From assembly GCA_947177435.1 (NCBI GenBank), contig CAMWUM010000044.1:1-9733 (forward strand): a DNA stretch of 9,733 nucleotides, in the 5' to 3' direction. The position numbers were made by a program, and so were the translations under genes. The stretch is from an uncultured Muribaculaceae bacterium (GTDB lineage Bacteria > Bacteroidota > Bacteroidia > Bacteroidales > Muribaculaceae). Below are positions 1 to 7,605 of the stretch, one piece after another; within the stretch, counting starts at the first letter, position 1, and each line of letters opens with the position of its first letter. The notes beneath the pieces are model-generated. The model made no database searches. It saw only the letters and a program-made list of their open reading frames with translations, and had not been told where the DNA came from.

Positions 1-240
1 TTCACTTTATTGCCCATGATTCCAAGAAAAATGAGCAAAGGGTGGATAAATTTAAGCACTGACCCTTTGAGAATTTACTTCAATCTATGTATTGTCAAGT
101 ACTTTATAAACATCATCTCTCCAAATAATCAAATGACGCTCAGGCTAAAAGAACTATTATCCGACTATCCGGAAATAGACACTAAAGCCATGGGATTTCC
201 CAACGGATGGGAGGAAGAACCTTTGTGGCGAAAATACTAA
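1..240 (+). CDS. Abi family protein, C-terminal end (partial, 5' end outside window)
   Basis: The reading frame is open from the first base, so this is the last 79 residues of a larger protein and not a small gene beginning at the TTG at position 10. The C-terminal block (RLKELLSDYP, then AMGFPNGWEEEPLW) matches the usual ending of Abi_2/AbiD/F-type abortive-infection proteins, which close with a 'MGFP.NWE.EPLW'-like motif. A segment before it (about residues 27-45, rich in F, Y, I and L) fits the family's helical C-terminal part. Family members have been linked to phage resistance, and many are encoded on mobile or accessory DNA. GC is about 37% (89 of 240 by my count), far below the GC-rich genes that follow, which suggests horizontal acquisition. 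It converges on the secreted-protein gene. The family call rests on recalled motif similarity; the N-terminal part cannot be judged. Confidence 0.75.
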   Translation, partial: FTLLPMIPRKMSKGWINLSTDPLRIYFNLCIVKYFINIISPNNQMTLRLKELLSDYPEIDTKAMGFPNGWEEEPLWRKY

Positions 241-246
241 CTTATG

Positions 247-268
247 CAACTCTCACAGACGGGAGTTG
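247..268. other. Small inverted repeat in convergent intergenic region
   Basis: CAACTCTC and GGGAGTTG form an 8-bp stem (one G-T pair) around the 6-base loop ACAGAC, starting 6 bases after the Abi-type stop codon. No T-run follows on either strand, so it is not a standard intrinsic terminator. It may still stabilise or help end the plus-strand transcript together with the larger hairpin just downstream. Confidence 0.4.
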
Positions 269-269
269 A

Positions 270-315
270 TTAAAAAACAAAGCCCGCGGCTCGATCAAGA
301 GGCGCGGGCTTTGTT
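270..315 (-). terminator. Rho-independent terminator of the gcv/secreted-protein operon
   Basis: The arms at 276-288 and 303-315 are perfect complements (13 bp, GC-rich core GCCCGCG/CGCGGGC) with a 14-base loop. Read on the minus strand, the stem is followed directly by TTTTTTAATC, the T-tract expected of an intrinsic terminator. It begins 15 bases after the stop codon of the secreted-protein gene. On the plus strand the stem is followed by GTGGG, so termination of the convergent Abi-type transcript would be weaker. It is the only strong terminator seen in the window, consistent with the minus-strand genes forming a single unit. Confidence 0.88.
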
Positions 316-330
316 GTGGGTGGTGGGGGA

Positions 331-2973
331 TTACTTGACGACTTTGCGGGCGGTGCCGTCGCTGTAGCGGACGATGTTGACGCCGGGGCGCATTTCGTCG
401 AGCTGCTTGCCGTCGATTGAGTAGATGCCGATTACGGTTTTCTCGGTGTCGACGTCAACGCTCTGCACGCCGGCTGCTGCGGCCAGGAATGCGTCGATTT
501 TGTCTTCGCTGACGATGAAGTAGCGCATGTTGGTGCTCTTGTCGGCGAAGTTGAGGCGGGCCGCGGTGTACGAGCCGAAGCCGTTGCCGTATTCGTTGGC
601 GCGGATTGTGTAGGTGTCGCTGTTGGCCTTGGAGTACCAGGTGAACCAGTAGCCGAAGGTCTTGTCGTTGCCTACCCTCACGTCGTAGCGGCTGGGCATG
701 AGCTGGAACTCCTGGTTGGTGCCGGGCTCGCCGGCGGCGAAGCCGAGCCTCTTGTCTTCGTGGGTCAGGTAGTTGCCGGTGGCCACGTTCTTGAAGCGGT
801 AGAGGCCCTCCTCGTAGTTGTACTCAAGGGTCCAGGCATCGGCGTCGGTGACGGAGGTGTTCTTGTACCAGCGCACGGTGGCGGTGCCACGGTCGGAAAT
901 CATGCCGCCGTCGAGCAGGCCGCACTCTTCGCTCTCGTTGACGAGGTAGTACTTGGCGCCCTCCTCAAAGTCGAAGGTGTAGCATGGCATGCCGTTGTGG
1001 TAGTCCCAGGTGGGGTTGATGCCGTCCTCGCAGAGGTACTCGGTGAGCATTGCGTTGGCGTAGTAGAGCAGTTGGTATCCGCTGTCCTCGTGGGCGCCGT
1101 TGATGCCGTAGTTGAGCATGCCGGTGACGCCGCTGTCGTTTATGGTAGTGGCCCACATGTGGGTGGCGTCGCCGGTGACGGAGATCATGCCGGGCTCGAC
1201 GTTCTCAAAGAAGTTGACGAGTTCGTTGGCGCGGCGTCCGAGCCAAAGGCCGCGGTTGCCGTCGGCGCGGAGGTTGGAGTCCCACCAGCGGTCGGAGGTG
1301 CCGATGCCCACGCCGTGGTTGGTCTCATGCTGCACCGTACCGCAGCGCTGGTAGGGGACATTCTGGCTGATGCGCATCCATCCGCCGTAGCTGCAGTCGG
1401 CCGTGCCGGAGCCTGCGCCAGCGCCCTTGACATAGTTGGCAGTCAGGTGGAAACCACGGATGCCCGAGCAGAGATTGTAATTGTTGATAGCCTCGGAGCA
1501 GGCGAACTGGCAGCGGGCATCCTCCTCGTCGGTGGCGTCGTTGCGGGTCCACGACCACGTGCTGTTGGCGGCGGGAAGGGTCACGACCTTAATGGCGTCG
1601 CCGTAGCCCACCTGGTAGCCGTCAGAGATGGCGTAAGCGCGCACGTAGTATTTCTTTGCGGGCTGCAGGTCGCGCATTACGTAGATTTCGCCCTTGTGGC
1701 TGTAAAATTCCGAACTGCGTGAGTCGAGGACGGTGGGAGCGGGGTTTTCGGCCCAGCAGAAACCCTTTTCGATTATCTTGCCGGCGCCGTTCTTATCAGC
1801 CTCGAGGCGGCCGAAAGCCAGGCGCGAACCGCGTGCCACGTAGGGGTGCGTCTTGACAGTGGGCACGGGGCCGGTGGCGTGTGCGAGGTTGAACTCAAGC
1901 TGGGCGGTGGCCAGCTGGTCGATGATGCCGTCTACGGCATCGTCGGCGATAGAGCCGTTATCGTACAAGGCCTGGGCCTGGTCGATGATGGGCTGCACGG
2001 TCGTGGCCATGGCGGGATTGTCGCTAACGGCCTTTTTGGCGTCGGCGATGGCCTTGGCAAGAGCCTCATATTCAGTCACTGACTCCTTAGCAGTGGCGGT
2101 GGCGTCAGTTAGGTCGGCGGCAGCCTTGACGGTGGCCGAGCGCTGGCTGTCGAGGGTGATGGCCTTGGCGGCCGCTAAGGCAGAAGCGAAGTCGGAGGCA
2201 ACGTCGGCGTTCATCTTCTTGCCCTCGAGCGCGGCGGCATCGGCGATGGCTGCGTCAAGTGCGGCATACTCGGCCTTCGACTCGTTGGCGGCGTTGATGG
2301 CGGCGTTGAGGTTGTCGACAGCAGCCTGCACGTCGGTCATGCTGCTGGATGAGGTGATGGCCTTAGCGGCGGCGATGGCAGCTGCCAGATCGGCAGCGAC
2401 GCCGTTCTGCATCTTGCCCGAGATGCCCTCGCCCTTAGTGATTAGGCGGTCGAGCTCTGCCTTGGCGTCGGCAAAATCGATGTCGCCGATTAGGTAGAGG
2501 CGGAAGTTGTCGCAGGCCAGCCAGTTGCCCTTGGCACTGACAGCCTGGAATCCGATCTCGACCTCGCCGCTGACGGTGGCGAATTCAAGTTCGTAATCGT
2601 TGGGGGTGTAAACAGGGGTCTTGACGTCGCCGGCGAAGATGTATGCGCCCTCGCACTGCTTCTCGGTGTCGGACTGACTGTAGTTCATGGCGCCGGCCAC
2701 GAGGCGGTAGCGGCCCATGGGCAGGCCGGTGAGGGTCTGCTTGACGCTGGCGTTGCCGACGGTCGAGGTTTGCGACACCCACTTTTCGACATATACGTTG
2801 CCCGCCTTTTTGGGGAAATCGTTGTTGGTCTGGGTCTGCATGCCAGACTGTTCCCATTTTTCAAACCCGCTTTCGAAACTCGGGTTGGGAATCAATGCCG
2901 TGTGGTTGGTCTGCGCGTAGGCTGCGCACAGGGCCGTCGCCGACAACAAAAGAGTAGAGATTAGTTTTTTCAT
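331..2973 (-). CDS. Secreted multidomain protein with HExxH metallopeptidase-like domain
   Basis: This 880-residue extracytoplasmic protein is not confidently assigned to a named family. In order it has: a signal peptide (about 1-20, MKK start, leucine/alanine core, AYA|Q-type cleavage site); a beta-sandwich, carbohydrate-binding-like domain (about 25-163, opening with NPSFESGFEKW); three alanine-rich helical FIVAR-like repeats (about 168-368); an FN3-like domain (about 376-467, GFCW...YYVRAYA); a catalytic-looking domain (about 472-655) with HETNH at 549-553, then G556 and D561, and clustered cysteines 488, 492, 502, 527 and 544; a ricin-like beta-trefoil segment (about 672-765); and a short C-terminal tail (about 847-880, IYSIDGK...GVNIVRYSDGT) typical of Bacteroidales secreted proteins. 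HExxH suggests zinc-dependent peptidase activity, possibly on glycoprotein or mucin given the lectin-like flanks; substrate and activity are inference. I chose ATG 2973 because it begins the signal peptide; the frame is open 165 codons further upstream, but that is a shadow of lpdA. It starts 13 bases after the lpdA stop. Confidence 0.85.
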   Translation of the reverse strand: MKKLISTLLLSATALCAAYAQTNHTALIPNPSFESGFEKWEQSGMQTQTNNDFPKKAGNVYVEKWVSQTSTVGNASVKQTLTGLPMGRYRLVAGAMNYSQSDTEKQCEGAYIFAGDVKTPVYTPNDYELEFATVSGEVEIGFQAVSAKGNWLACDNFRLYLIGDIDFADAKAELDRLITKGEGISGKMQNGVAADLAAAIAAAKAITSSSSMTDVQAAVDNLNAAINAANESKAEYAALDAAIADAAALEGKKMNADVASDFASALAAAKAITLDSQRSATVKAAADLTDATATAKESVTEYEALAKAIADAKKAVSDNPAMATTVQPIIDQAQALYDNGSIADDAVDGIIDQLATAQLEFNLAHATGPVPTVKTHPYVARGSRLAFGRLEADKNGAGKIIEKGFCWAENPAPTVLDSRSSEFYSHKGEIYVMRDLQPAKKYYVRAYAISDGYQVGYGDAIKVVTLPAANSTWSWTRNDATDEEDARCQFACSEAINNYNLCSGIRGFHLTANYVKGAGAGSGTADCSYGGWMRISQNVPYQRCGTVQHETNHGVGIGTSDRWWDSNLRADGNRGLWLGRRANELVNFFENVEPGMISVTGDATHMWATTINDSGVTGMLNYGINGAHEDSGYQLLYYANAMLTEYLCEDGINPTWDYHNGMPCYTFDFEEGAKYYLVNESEECGLLDGGMISDRGTATVRWYKNTSVTDADAWTLEYNYEEGLYRFKNVATGNYLTHEDKRLGFAAGEPGTNQEFQLMPSRYDVRVGNDKTFGYWFTWYSKANSDTYTIRANEYGNGFGSYTAARLNFADKSTNMRYFIVSEDKIDAFLAAAAGVQSVDVDTEKTVIGIYSIDGKQLDEMRPGVNIVRYSDGTARKVVK
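1315..1329 (-). other. Putative zinc-binding motif HETNH (HExxH)
   Basis: These are codons 549-553 of the secreted protein. His549 and His553 would bind zinc and Glu550 would act as general base, as in HExxH peptidases. The next residues run GVGIGTSDRWW: the glycine three residues after the second His fits the metzincin pattern HExxHxxGxxH/D, but the expected third-ligand position is Thr559. Asp561, Glu584 (in RANELVNFFE) and His605 (in DATHMW) are alternative third ligands. Catalysis is inferred from the motif alone. Confidence 0.6.
1870..2472 (-). repeat. Three alanine-rich FIVAR-like helical protein repeats
   Basis: Residues of about 168-238, 240-305 and 306-368 of the secreted protein share a pattern: a short helix, a linker with KMQN or KMNA, a helix such as AAAIAAAKAIT or SALAAAKAIT, then a third helix ending near EY.AL. 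The first two copies are clearly related; the third is more diverged. Such three-helix repeats (FIVAR and similar) act as spacers or sugar-binding modules in secreted glycan-active proteins of bacteria. The repetition is seen in the translation; the FIVAR assignment is by resemblance. Confidence 0.6.
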
Positions 2974-2986
2974 TAGAATTAAGGTT

Positions 2987-4348
2987 TTAGATATTAGGCA
3001 CGTGGCAGGCGGCCATGAATGCTTCGGAGAGGGTGGGGTGGCCGTGGACAATCGACTCGGAAATCTCGTCGACAGTGGCTCCCTCGGCCATGCAGGCCGT
3101 GGCTTCGGCCACCAGGTCGGCGGCGTGCGGGCCGATGATGTGTACGCCCAGCAGCAGGCGCGTGGCAGGGCTGTAAAGCACCTTGACAAATCCGTCGCCT
3201 TCGCCCATGGCGAGGGCCTTGCCGTTGCCAGCAAACATGGCCTTGTTCTTGGCATAGTCGATGCCTTCGGCCTGGCACTGCTCCTCGGTGAGACCCACCA
3301 TAGCGCATTCGGGCATGGTGAACACGGCCGACGGGATGTAGTCGAGGTCAACCTCGGCTCCGAGAGCCACTCGGGCCTGGGCCGATGCGGCGTGGGCCAG
3401 CATGCACAGGCCGTTGACGTCGCCCACGGCGTAGACGCCGGGCACGCTGGTCTGCATCTGGTCGTCAACCTCGATAAAGCCTCTCTGCGTCAGCTCGATG
3501 CCGCAGTCGGTCAGGCCATTGGGCAGCACGGGGCGGCGCCCGACGGCCATGATGGCGGCCTGGCAGCTGATCGTCTCCTCGCCTTTCTTGCCGGCGTAGG
3601 TCACCTCAAGGCTGCGCATGGCGGGATCCTCGGGCACTACGGCGCGCAGGCTCTTGACGCCGGCGCCCACGATGGTCTTTACGCCTCGGCGGCTCAGGGC
3701 CGTGCGCAGGCGCTTGGCCACCTCCTTGTCGAAGGGAGGCAGTATCTCGGGACAAAACTCAATGACGGTCACTTGCGCGCCAAAGGCTGCCAATATCGAG
3801 GCGAACTCCATGCCGATGACGCCGCCGCCGATGATGGCGACGCTCTCGGGCACGTGGTCGAGGCGCAGGAAGTCGTCGCTGGTCATGGCCAGGTCGGCGC
3901 CCTCGATGGGGAGCACCGCCGGCTTGGAGCCGGTGGCGATGAGCAGCTGCTGAGCGGCGTACTGCTCGCCGTTGACATTGACCACCACCTGCTCGCCGAC
4001 TTTGTTGAGCGTGGCTTCGCCCTTAATCACCTCGACGGGGCGCAGCAGGCTCTCGATGCCCGAGCGCAGTTGGTCCACCACCTGGCGCATGCGTGCGGCG
4101 GCGCGGTCGTAGTGGGCGGTAAAGCCGTCGACGTCAACGCCGTACTTGGCTGCGTCCTTGATGGTGAGGATGGTCGAGGCCGAGGCGCAGAGGCACTTGG
4201 TGGGGATGCAGCCGCGGTTGAGGCAGGTGCCGCCGAGCTCGCCCTTCTCGATGAGGGTGACTTGGCGGCCTGAGGCAGCAGCCTCGGCGGCTATCTCGTA
4301 GCCGCCGGGGCCTGCGCCAATGATTATCAGGTCTTTTTGGTTGAGCAT
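2987..4348 (-). CDS. lpdA: Dihydrolipoyl dehydrogenase (L-protein of the glycine cleavage system)
   Basis: This FAD-dependent enzyme reoxidises the dihydrolipoyl arm of GcvH with NAD+, closing the glycine cleavage cycle; it may also serve 2-oxoacid dehydrogenases. At 453 residues it is of normal length. The N-terminal FAD fold has GAGPGG at 11-16, the redox-active disulfide is Cys42-Cys47 in GGTCLNRGCIPTK, and a second dinucleotide fold for NAD starts with IGGGVIGMEFAS near residue 173. A second FAD contact is AVGDVNG, and the C-terminal dimerisation domain carries the catalytic pair His437/Glu442 in HGHPTLSEAF. All expected catalytic residues are present. The ATG at 4348 is 4 bases after the gcvPB stop, implying translational coupling. 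Its position as the last gcv gene fits a dedicated L-protein. Confidence 0.95.
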   Translation of the reverse strand: MLNQKDLIIIGAGPGGYEIAAEAAASGRQVTLIEKGELGGTCLNRGCIPTKCLCASASTILTIKDAAKYGVDVDGFTAHYDRAAARMRQVVDQLRSGIESLLRPVEVIKGEATLNKVGEQVVVNVNGEQYAAQQLLIATGSKPAVLPIEGADLAMTSDDFLRLDHVPESVAIIGGGVIGMEFASILAAFGAQVTVIEFCPEILPPFDKEVAKRLRTALSRRGVKTIVGAGVKSLRAVVPEDPAMRSLEVTYAGKKGEETISCQAAIMAVGRRPVLPNGLTDCGIELTQRGFIEVDDQMQTSVPGVYAVGDVNGLCMLAHAASAQARVALGAEVDLDYIPSAVFTMPECAMVGLTEEQCQAEGIDYAKNKAMFAGNGKALAMGEGDGFVKVLYSPATRLLLGVHIIGPHAADLVAEATACMAEGATVDEISESIVHGHPTLSEAFMAACHVPNI

Positions 4349-4352
4349 TGCG

Positions 4353-5804
4353 TCAGAGTTCTTTGTACGTGACCACGGGGTGAAGCGCGGCCTCGGTATC
4401 GTCGGGATGGGCGATGGGGGTGTTGTGTGGAGCGCTATTCACCAGTTCGGGGTTCTCCTTGGCCTCGACAGCAATCTGGCGCATCACCTCGATGAAGCGG
4501 TCGAGCGTCTCCTTGGTCTCGGTCTCGGTGGGCTCGATCATCAGGCTCTCGTGGAAGAGGAGCGGGAAGTAGATGGTCGGAGCGTGGAAGCCGAAGTCGA
4601 GCAGGCGCTTGGCCACGTTAAGTGTGGTAACGCCTGTGCTCTTGTCAATCAGGCCGTCAAACACGAACTCGTGCTTGCAGGGGCCCTCGATGGGCAGCAG
4701 GTAGAGGTCGCGCAGGTGGTGCATGATGTAGTTGGCGTTGAGGGCGGCCAGCGGGCCGACTTTCATAAGGCCCTCGCTGCCCAGGCTCATGATGTAAGCC
4801 AGGGCGCGCATCTCCACGGTGAAGTTGCCGAGCCACATCGACACGCGGCCCAGGGCCGACTCCTCGCATACGACGTCGAAAGTGCCGTCGGCGAGCTTCA
4901 CCACGCGGGGGTTGGGCAGGAACTGCTCCAGGCCCTTGCGCACGCCGATAGGGCCCGAGCCGGGGCCGCCGCCGCCGTGGGGCGTCGAGAATGTCTTGTG
5001 GAGGTTGATATGCATTACGTCGAAGCCCATATCGCCCGGACGGGCCACGCCCAGCATCGGGTTGAGGTTGGCGCCGTCGTAGTAAAGCAGAGCTCCGCAG
5101 GCGTGCACGGCCTCGGCGATTTCGGGAATGCTCTTTTCGAACATGCCCACGGTGTTGGGGTTGGTCATCATCACGGCGGCCACCTCGTCGCTGAGCTTGC
5201 TCTTGAGGTCGGCCACGTCGACGGTGCCGTCGGCCAGGCTCTTGACCTCAATGATCTGATAGCCGCAGACGGCTGCCGAGGCGGGGTTGGTGCCGTGGGC
5301 CGAGTCGGGCACGATCACCTTGGTGCGCCCCCAGTCCTCGCGGCTGTCGTGGTAAGCGTGGATGGTCATCAGGCCGGTGAGCTCGCCGTGTGCGCCGGCG
5401 AAGGGGTTGAGCGTGAACTCGCTCATGCCACCGATCTCGGAGAGGGCCTGCTGGAGGGTATAGTAGATTTCGAGGGCGCCCTGGCAGGTGGAGGCGGGCT
5501 GCAGCGGGTGCAGGCGGGCCATCACGGGGTCGGCGGCGATCTCCTCGTTAATCTTGGGGTTGTACTTCATCGTGCACGAGCCCAGGGGATAGAAGCCGGT
5601 GTCGACGCCGAAGTTGTTGTTGCTCGAGTTGGTGTAGTGGCGCACCACCGTGGGCTCGTCCACCTCGGGGAGGTCGAGGGCGCCCTGGCGGGTCAGGCCG
5701 GCGGGCAGCTCGACGTGGGCGAACGCGTTGCGGGGCAGGCTGTAGCCCTGTCGGCCGGGATGAGAATGCTCGAAGATGAGCTTGCTGTAAAAGTCTCTAT
5801 TCAT
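4353..5804 (-). CDS. gcvPB: Glycine dehydrogenase (decarboxylating) subunit 2 (split P-protein, PLP-binding half)
   Basis: This is the C-terminal half of a two-subunit P-protein. With GcvPA it binds glycine through pyridoxal phosphate, releases CO2 and loads aminomethyl onto the lipoyl arm of GcvH. The predicted 483 residues match the usual GcvPB length. The PLP lysine is Lys270 within HINLHKTFSTPHGGGGPG, followed by the glycine-rich loop. Other family blocks include YPLGSCTMKYNPK (near 72-84), NPFAGAHGELTG (near 133-144), DSAHGTNPASA (near 167-177) and DGANLNPMLG (near 243-252). I chose ATG 5804, which opens MNRDFYSKLIFEHS and lies 4 bases after the gcvPA stop; an upstream in-frame ATG at 5834 would add 10 residues overlapping gcvPA and is less likely. 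The next gene, lpdA, also follows after 4 bases. Confidence 0.95.
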   Translation of the reverse strand: MNRDFYSKLIFEHSHPGRQGYSLPRNAFAHVELPAGLTRQGALDLPEVDEPTVVRHYTNSSNNNFGVDTGFYPLGSCTMKYNPKINEEIAADPVMARLHPLQPASTCQGALEIYYTLQQALSEIGGMSEFTLNPFAGAHGELTGLMTIHAYHDSREDWGRTKVIVPDSAHGTNPASAAVCGYQIIEVKSLADGTVDVADLKSKLSDEVAAVMMTNPNTVGMFEKSIPEIAEAVHACGALLYYDGANLNPMLGVARPGDMGFDVMHINLHKTFSTPHGGGGPGSGPIGVRKGLEQFLPNPRVVKLADGTFDVVCEESALGRVSMWLGNFTVEMRALAYIMSLGSEGLMKVGPLAALNANYIMHHLRDLYLLPIEGPCKHEFVFDGLIDKSTGVTTLNVAKRLLDFGFHAPTIYFPLLFHESLMIEPTETETKETLDRFIEVMRQIAVEAKENPELVNSAPHNTPIAHPDDTEAALHPVVTYKEL

Positions 5805-5808
5805 GGCG

Positions 5809-7143
5809 TCAGAGCGATTTAACGAGTGAAACATATTTGTCCATGTCGGCCTTGCTCTGCATCTCGGTCACGGCGATGAGCAGCAGGTCGTCGGCCAGTT
5901 TGACGCCGGCGAAGATGCCTGCCTCCATGGCCTTGGCGATTACGGCGTCGGCAGTCACGCCCGGAGCGAGCTTCATCAGGAACTCGTGCAGGAAGGGCTT
6001 GTCAGCGTAGGCCAGCTGCATCTTGCCGGTGGCGGCGAGCTCGGCGGCCAGGTAGTGGGCGCCGTCGCAGCTCAGGGCGTTGACATCCTGCATGCCCTTA
6101 GGGCCCATGAGCGACAGGTAGATGGTGGCGTACAGGGCCATCAGGCCTTGGTTGGAGCAGATGTTGGACGTGGCTTTCTCGCGGCGGATGTGCTGCTCGC
6201 GGGCCTGGAGAGTGAGGACGAACACGCGGTTGCCCTTCTCATCCTTGGTTGCGCCCACGATGCGGCCGGGCATCTTGCGTATCAGTGCCTTGGTTGTGCA
6301 CATATAGCCCAGGTACGGGCCGCCGTAGTTCAGGGGCATGCCCAGGCTCTGGGCGTCGCCGACAGCGATGTCGGCGCCCCACTCGCCGGGGGTCTTGATG
6401 GCTGCCAGAGCCGATGCCTGGCAGTTCATCACCAGCAGGGCCTTGCGCTCGTGGCAGTATTCGGCCCATCCGGTGTAGTCTTCGACAATGCCGTAGAAGT
6501 TGGGAGCGGCCACGATTACGCCGGCCACATCGCCAGCGCCCATCATCTCGTGGAATGCCTCGACGCTCGTTACGCCGTCTTTTTCGGGGATGACTTCGAG
6601 GGTGACTTTATGGTATCGCGCGTACGTGCGCACGACGTCGGCCACCATTGGGTTGACCGTGGCGGAGATGAGCACGCGGTTCTTCTTGCGGGCGGCAGCC
6701 ACGCACATCATCATGGCTTCAGCCGTGGCAGTGGCTCCGTCGTACATCGAGGCGTTCGACACCTCGAGGCCCGTCAGGGCAGTCATCATCGACTGGTACT
6801 CAAATATGTACTGCAGCGTGCCCTGCGAGATTTCGGGCTGGTAAGGGGTGTAGGCTGTCAGGAACTCGCTGCGGCTGATGATCGAGTTGATTACGGCCGG
6901 GGAGTAGTGGTCGTAGAAGCCCGCGCCGCCGAAGCAGGTGAGGGTCGAGCAATTGGCGCGCATCTTGGCAAAGAAGTCGCGCACCTCCTTTTCGCTCATC
7001 TCGGCCGGCAGGTCGTAGGGTTGTTTGAGCCGCAGTTCGGTAGGCACGTCGCAGTAGAGGTCGTCGAGGGCCTTGGCGTGGCAGTCGGCGAGCATTGCGG
7101 CGATGTCCTGCTCGGTCTGGGGCAAATATCTGTGAAGTGACAT
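5809..7143 (-). CDS. gcvPA: Glycine dehydrogenase (decarboxylating) subunit 1 (split P-protein, N-terminal half)
   Basis: This is the partner half of the P-protein. It is homologous to GcvPB but does not carry the PLP lysine motif, and it forms the active enzyme with GcvPB. The predicted length is 444 residues, normal for GcvPA. Family blocks are clear: HRYLPQTEQDIAAML at the N-terminus, then FGGAGFYDHYSPAVI, TAYTPYQPEISQGTLQ and NASMYDGATATAEA. I chose ATG 7143 (MSLHRYLPQ) because homologues start just before the RYLP block. An in-frame ATG at 7191 would add 16 residues of unfamiliar sequence overlapping the end of gcvH. The gap to the gcvH stop is then 16 bases. The split arrangement contrasts with the single fused GcvP of roughly 950 residues found in E. 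coli and many other bacteria. Confidence 0.95.
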   Translation of the reverse strand: MSLHRYLPQTEQDIAAMLADCHAKALDDLYCDVPTELRLKQPYDLPAEMSEKEVRDFFAKMRANCSTLTCFGGAGFYDHYSPAVINSIISRSEFLTAYTPYQPEISQGTLQYIFEYQSMMTALTGLEVSNASMYDGATATAEAMMMCVAAARKKNRVLISATVNPMVADVVRTYARYHKVTLEVIPEKDGVTSVEAFHEMMGAGDVAGVIVAAPNFYGIVEDYTGWAEYCHERKALLVMNCQASALAAIKTPGEWGADIAVGDAQSLGMPLNYGGPYLGYMCTTKALIRKMPGRIVGATKDEKGNRVFVLTLQAREQHIRREKATSNICSNQGLMALYATIYLSLMGPKGMQDVNALSCDGAHYLAAELAATGKMQLAYADKPFLHEFLMKLAPGVTADAVIAKAMEAGIFAGVKLADDLLLIAVTEMQSKADMDKYVSLVKSL

Positions 7144-7159
7144 ATAGTTGCGTTGATGG

Positions 7160-7519
7160 TTACTTGCAGAGGGCTGCGTAGGCTGCTTCATCGAGGAGCG
7201 AGTCGAGCTCGGAGGGGTTGGTCATCTCCACCTTGATAATCCAGTGGGCCAGGGGATCTTCGTTGACCAGTTTGGGGTTGTCGATGAGGTGCTCGTTGAT
7301 TTCGACAACGGCGCCCGACACGGGAGCGTACAGGTCGCTGGCGGCCTTGACTGACTCGATGGCGCCGAAGTCCTCGCCGGCCTCAACGTCGTCGCCCACC
7401 TCGGGCATGTCGACGTAAACGACGTTGCCCAGCTGCTGGGCTGCATAGGGAGAGATGCCTACGTAGGCGATGTTGCCCTCAACGCGGGCGTATTCGTGGG
7501 AAGGAAGATACTTGATCAT
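7160..7519 (-). CDS. gcvH: Glycine cleavage system H protein (lipoyl carrier)
   Basis: This small lipoyl-domain protein shuttles the aminomethyl intermediate between P-, T- and L-proteins. At 119 residues it is slightly short of the usual 125-130 but appears intact. The lipoylated residue is Lys58 in AIESVKAASDLYAP, preceded by LGNVVYVDMPEVGD and followed by SGAVVEINEHLIDNPKLVN, all canonical GcvH blocks. The start MIKYLPSHEYARV aligns with the usual 'YT.sHEW' opening. Lys58 would be lipoylated by the LplA encoded two genes upstream. It is separated from gcvT by an unusual 90-base AT-rich spacer with repeats. Confidence 0.96.
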   Translation of the reverse strand: MIKYLPSHEYARVEGNIAYVGISPYAAQQLGNVVYVDMPEVGDDVEAGEDFGAIESVKAASDLYAPVSGAVVEINEHLIDNPKLVNEDPLAHWIIKVEMTNPSELDSLLDEAAYAALCK

Positions 7520-7547
7520 TTTATTTGGGGTTTAATTGGTTGATTTT

Positions 7548-7605
7548 TCGAGATTAATCGAGATTTATCTTGGGTAATCGAGATTAATCATAGTCGAGAT
7601 TAATC
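7548..7605. repeat. Cluster of four 12-base direct repeats, TCGAGATTAATC
   Basis: Exact copies lie at 7548-7559, 7578-7589 and 7594-7605; a one-mismatch copy (TCGAGATTTATC) lies at 7558-7569, overlapping the first by two bases. Starts are 10, 20 and 16 bases apart. Each exact copy contains GATTAATC, itself a perfect palindrome, so the unit could be a homodimer operator on DNA or a self-pairing element in RNA. The repeats sit between the gcvT stop and the gcvH start. Confidence 0.8.

Noticed and set aside
247..268. Intrinsic terminator for the Abi-type gene
   Set aside because: The stem is adequate but no T-run follows on the plus strand, so only a plain hairpin is reported.
2974..3468. A 165-codon N-terminal extension of the secreted protein, upstream of its signal peptide
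   Set aside because: It lies entirely over lpdA in another frame, has proline/arginine/serine-rich shadow composition, and would bury a clear signal peptide beginning at the ATG at 2973.
4320..5822. Long antisense reading frames opposite lpdA, gcvPB, gcvPA and gcvT (about 317-500 codons), and one opposite the secreted gene
   Set aside because: They mirror the GC-rich third positions of real genes, are rich in His, Gly, Val and Ala without recognisable motifs, and overlap well-identified proteins over their full length.
7144..7191. Upstream gcvPA start overlapping gcvH
   Set aside because: It would add 16 residues unlike the family N-terminus; the ATG at 7143 sits just before the conserved RYLP block.
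7548..7605. CRISPR-like array in the repeat cluster
   Set aside because: Units are 12 bases, spaced irregularly by 0-8 bases with no spacer-length inserts, and there are no cas genes; the cluster is a short palindromic repeat group.
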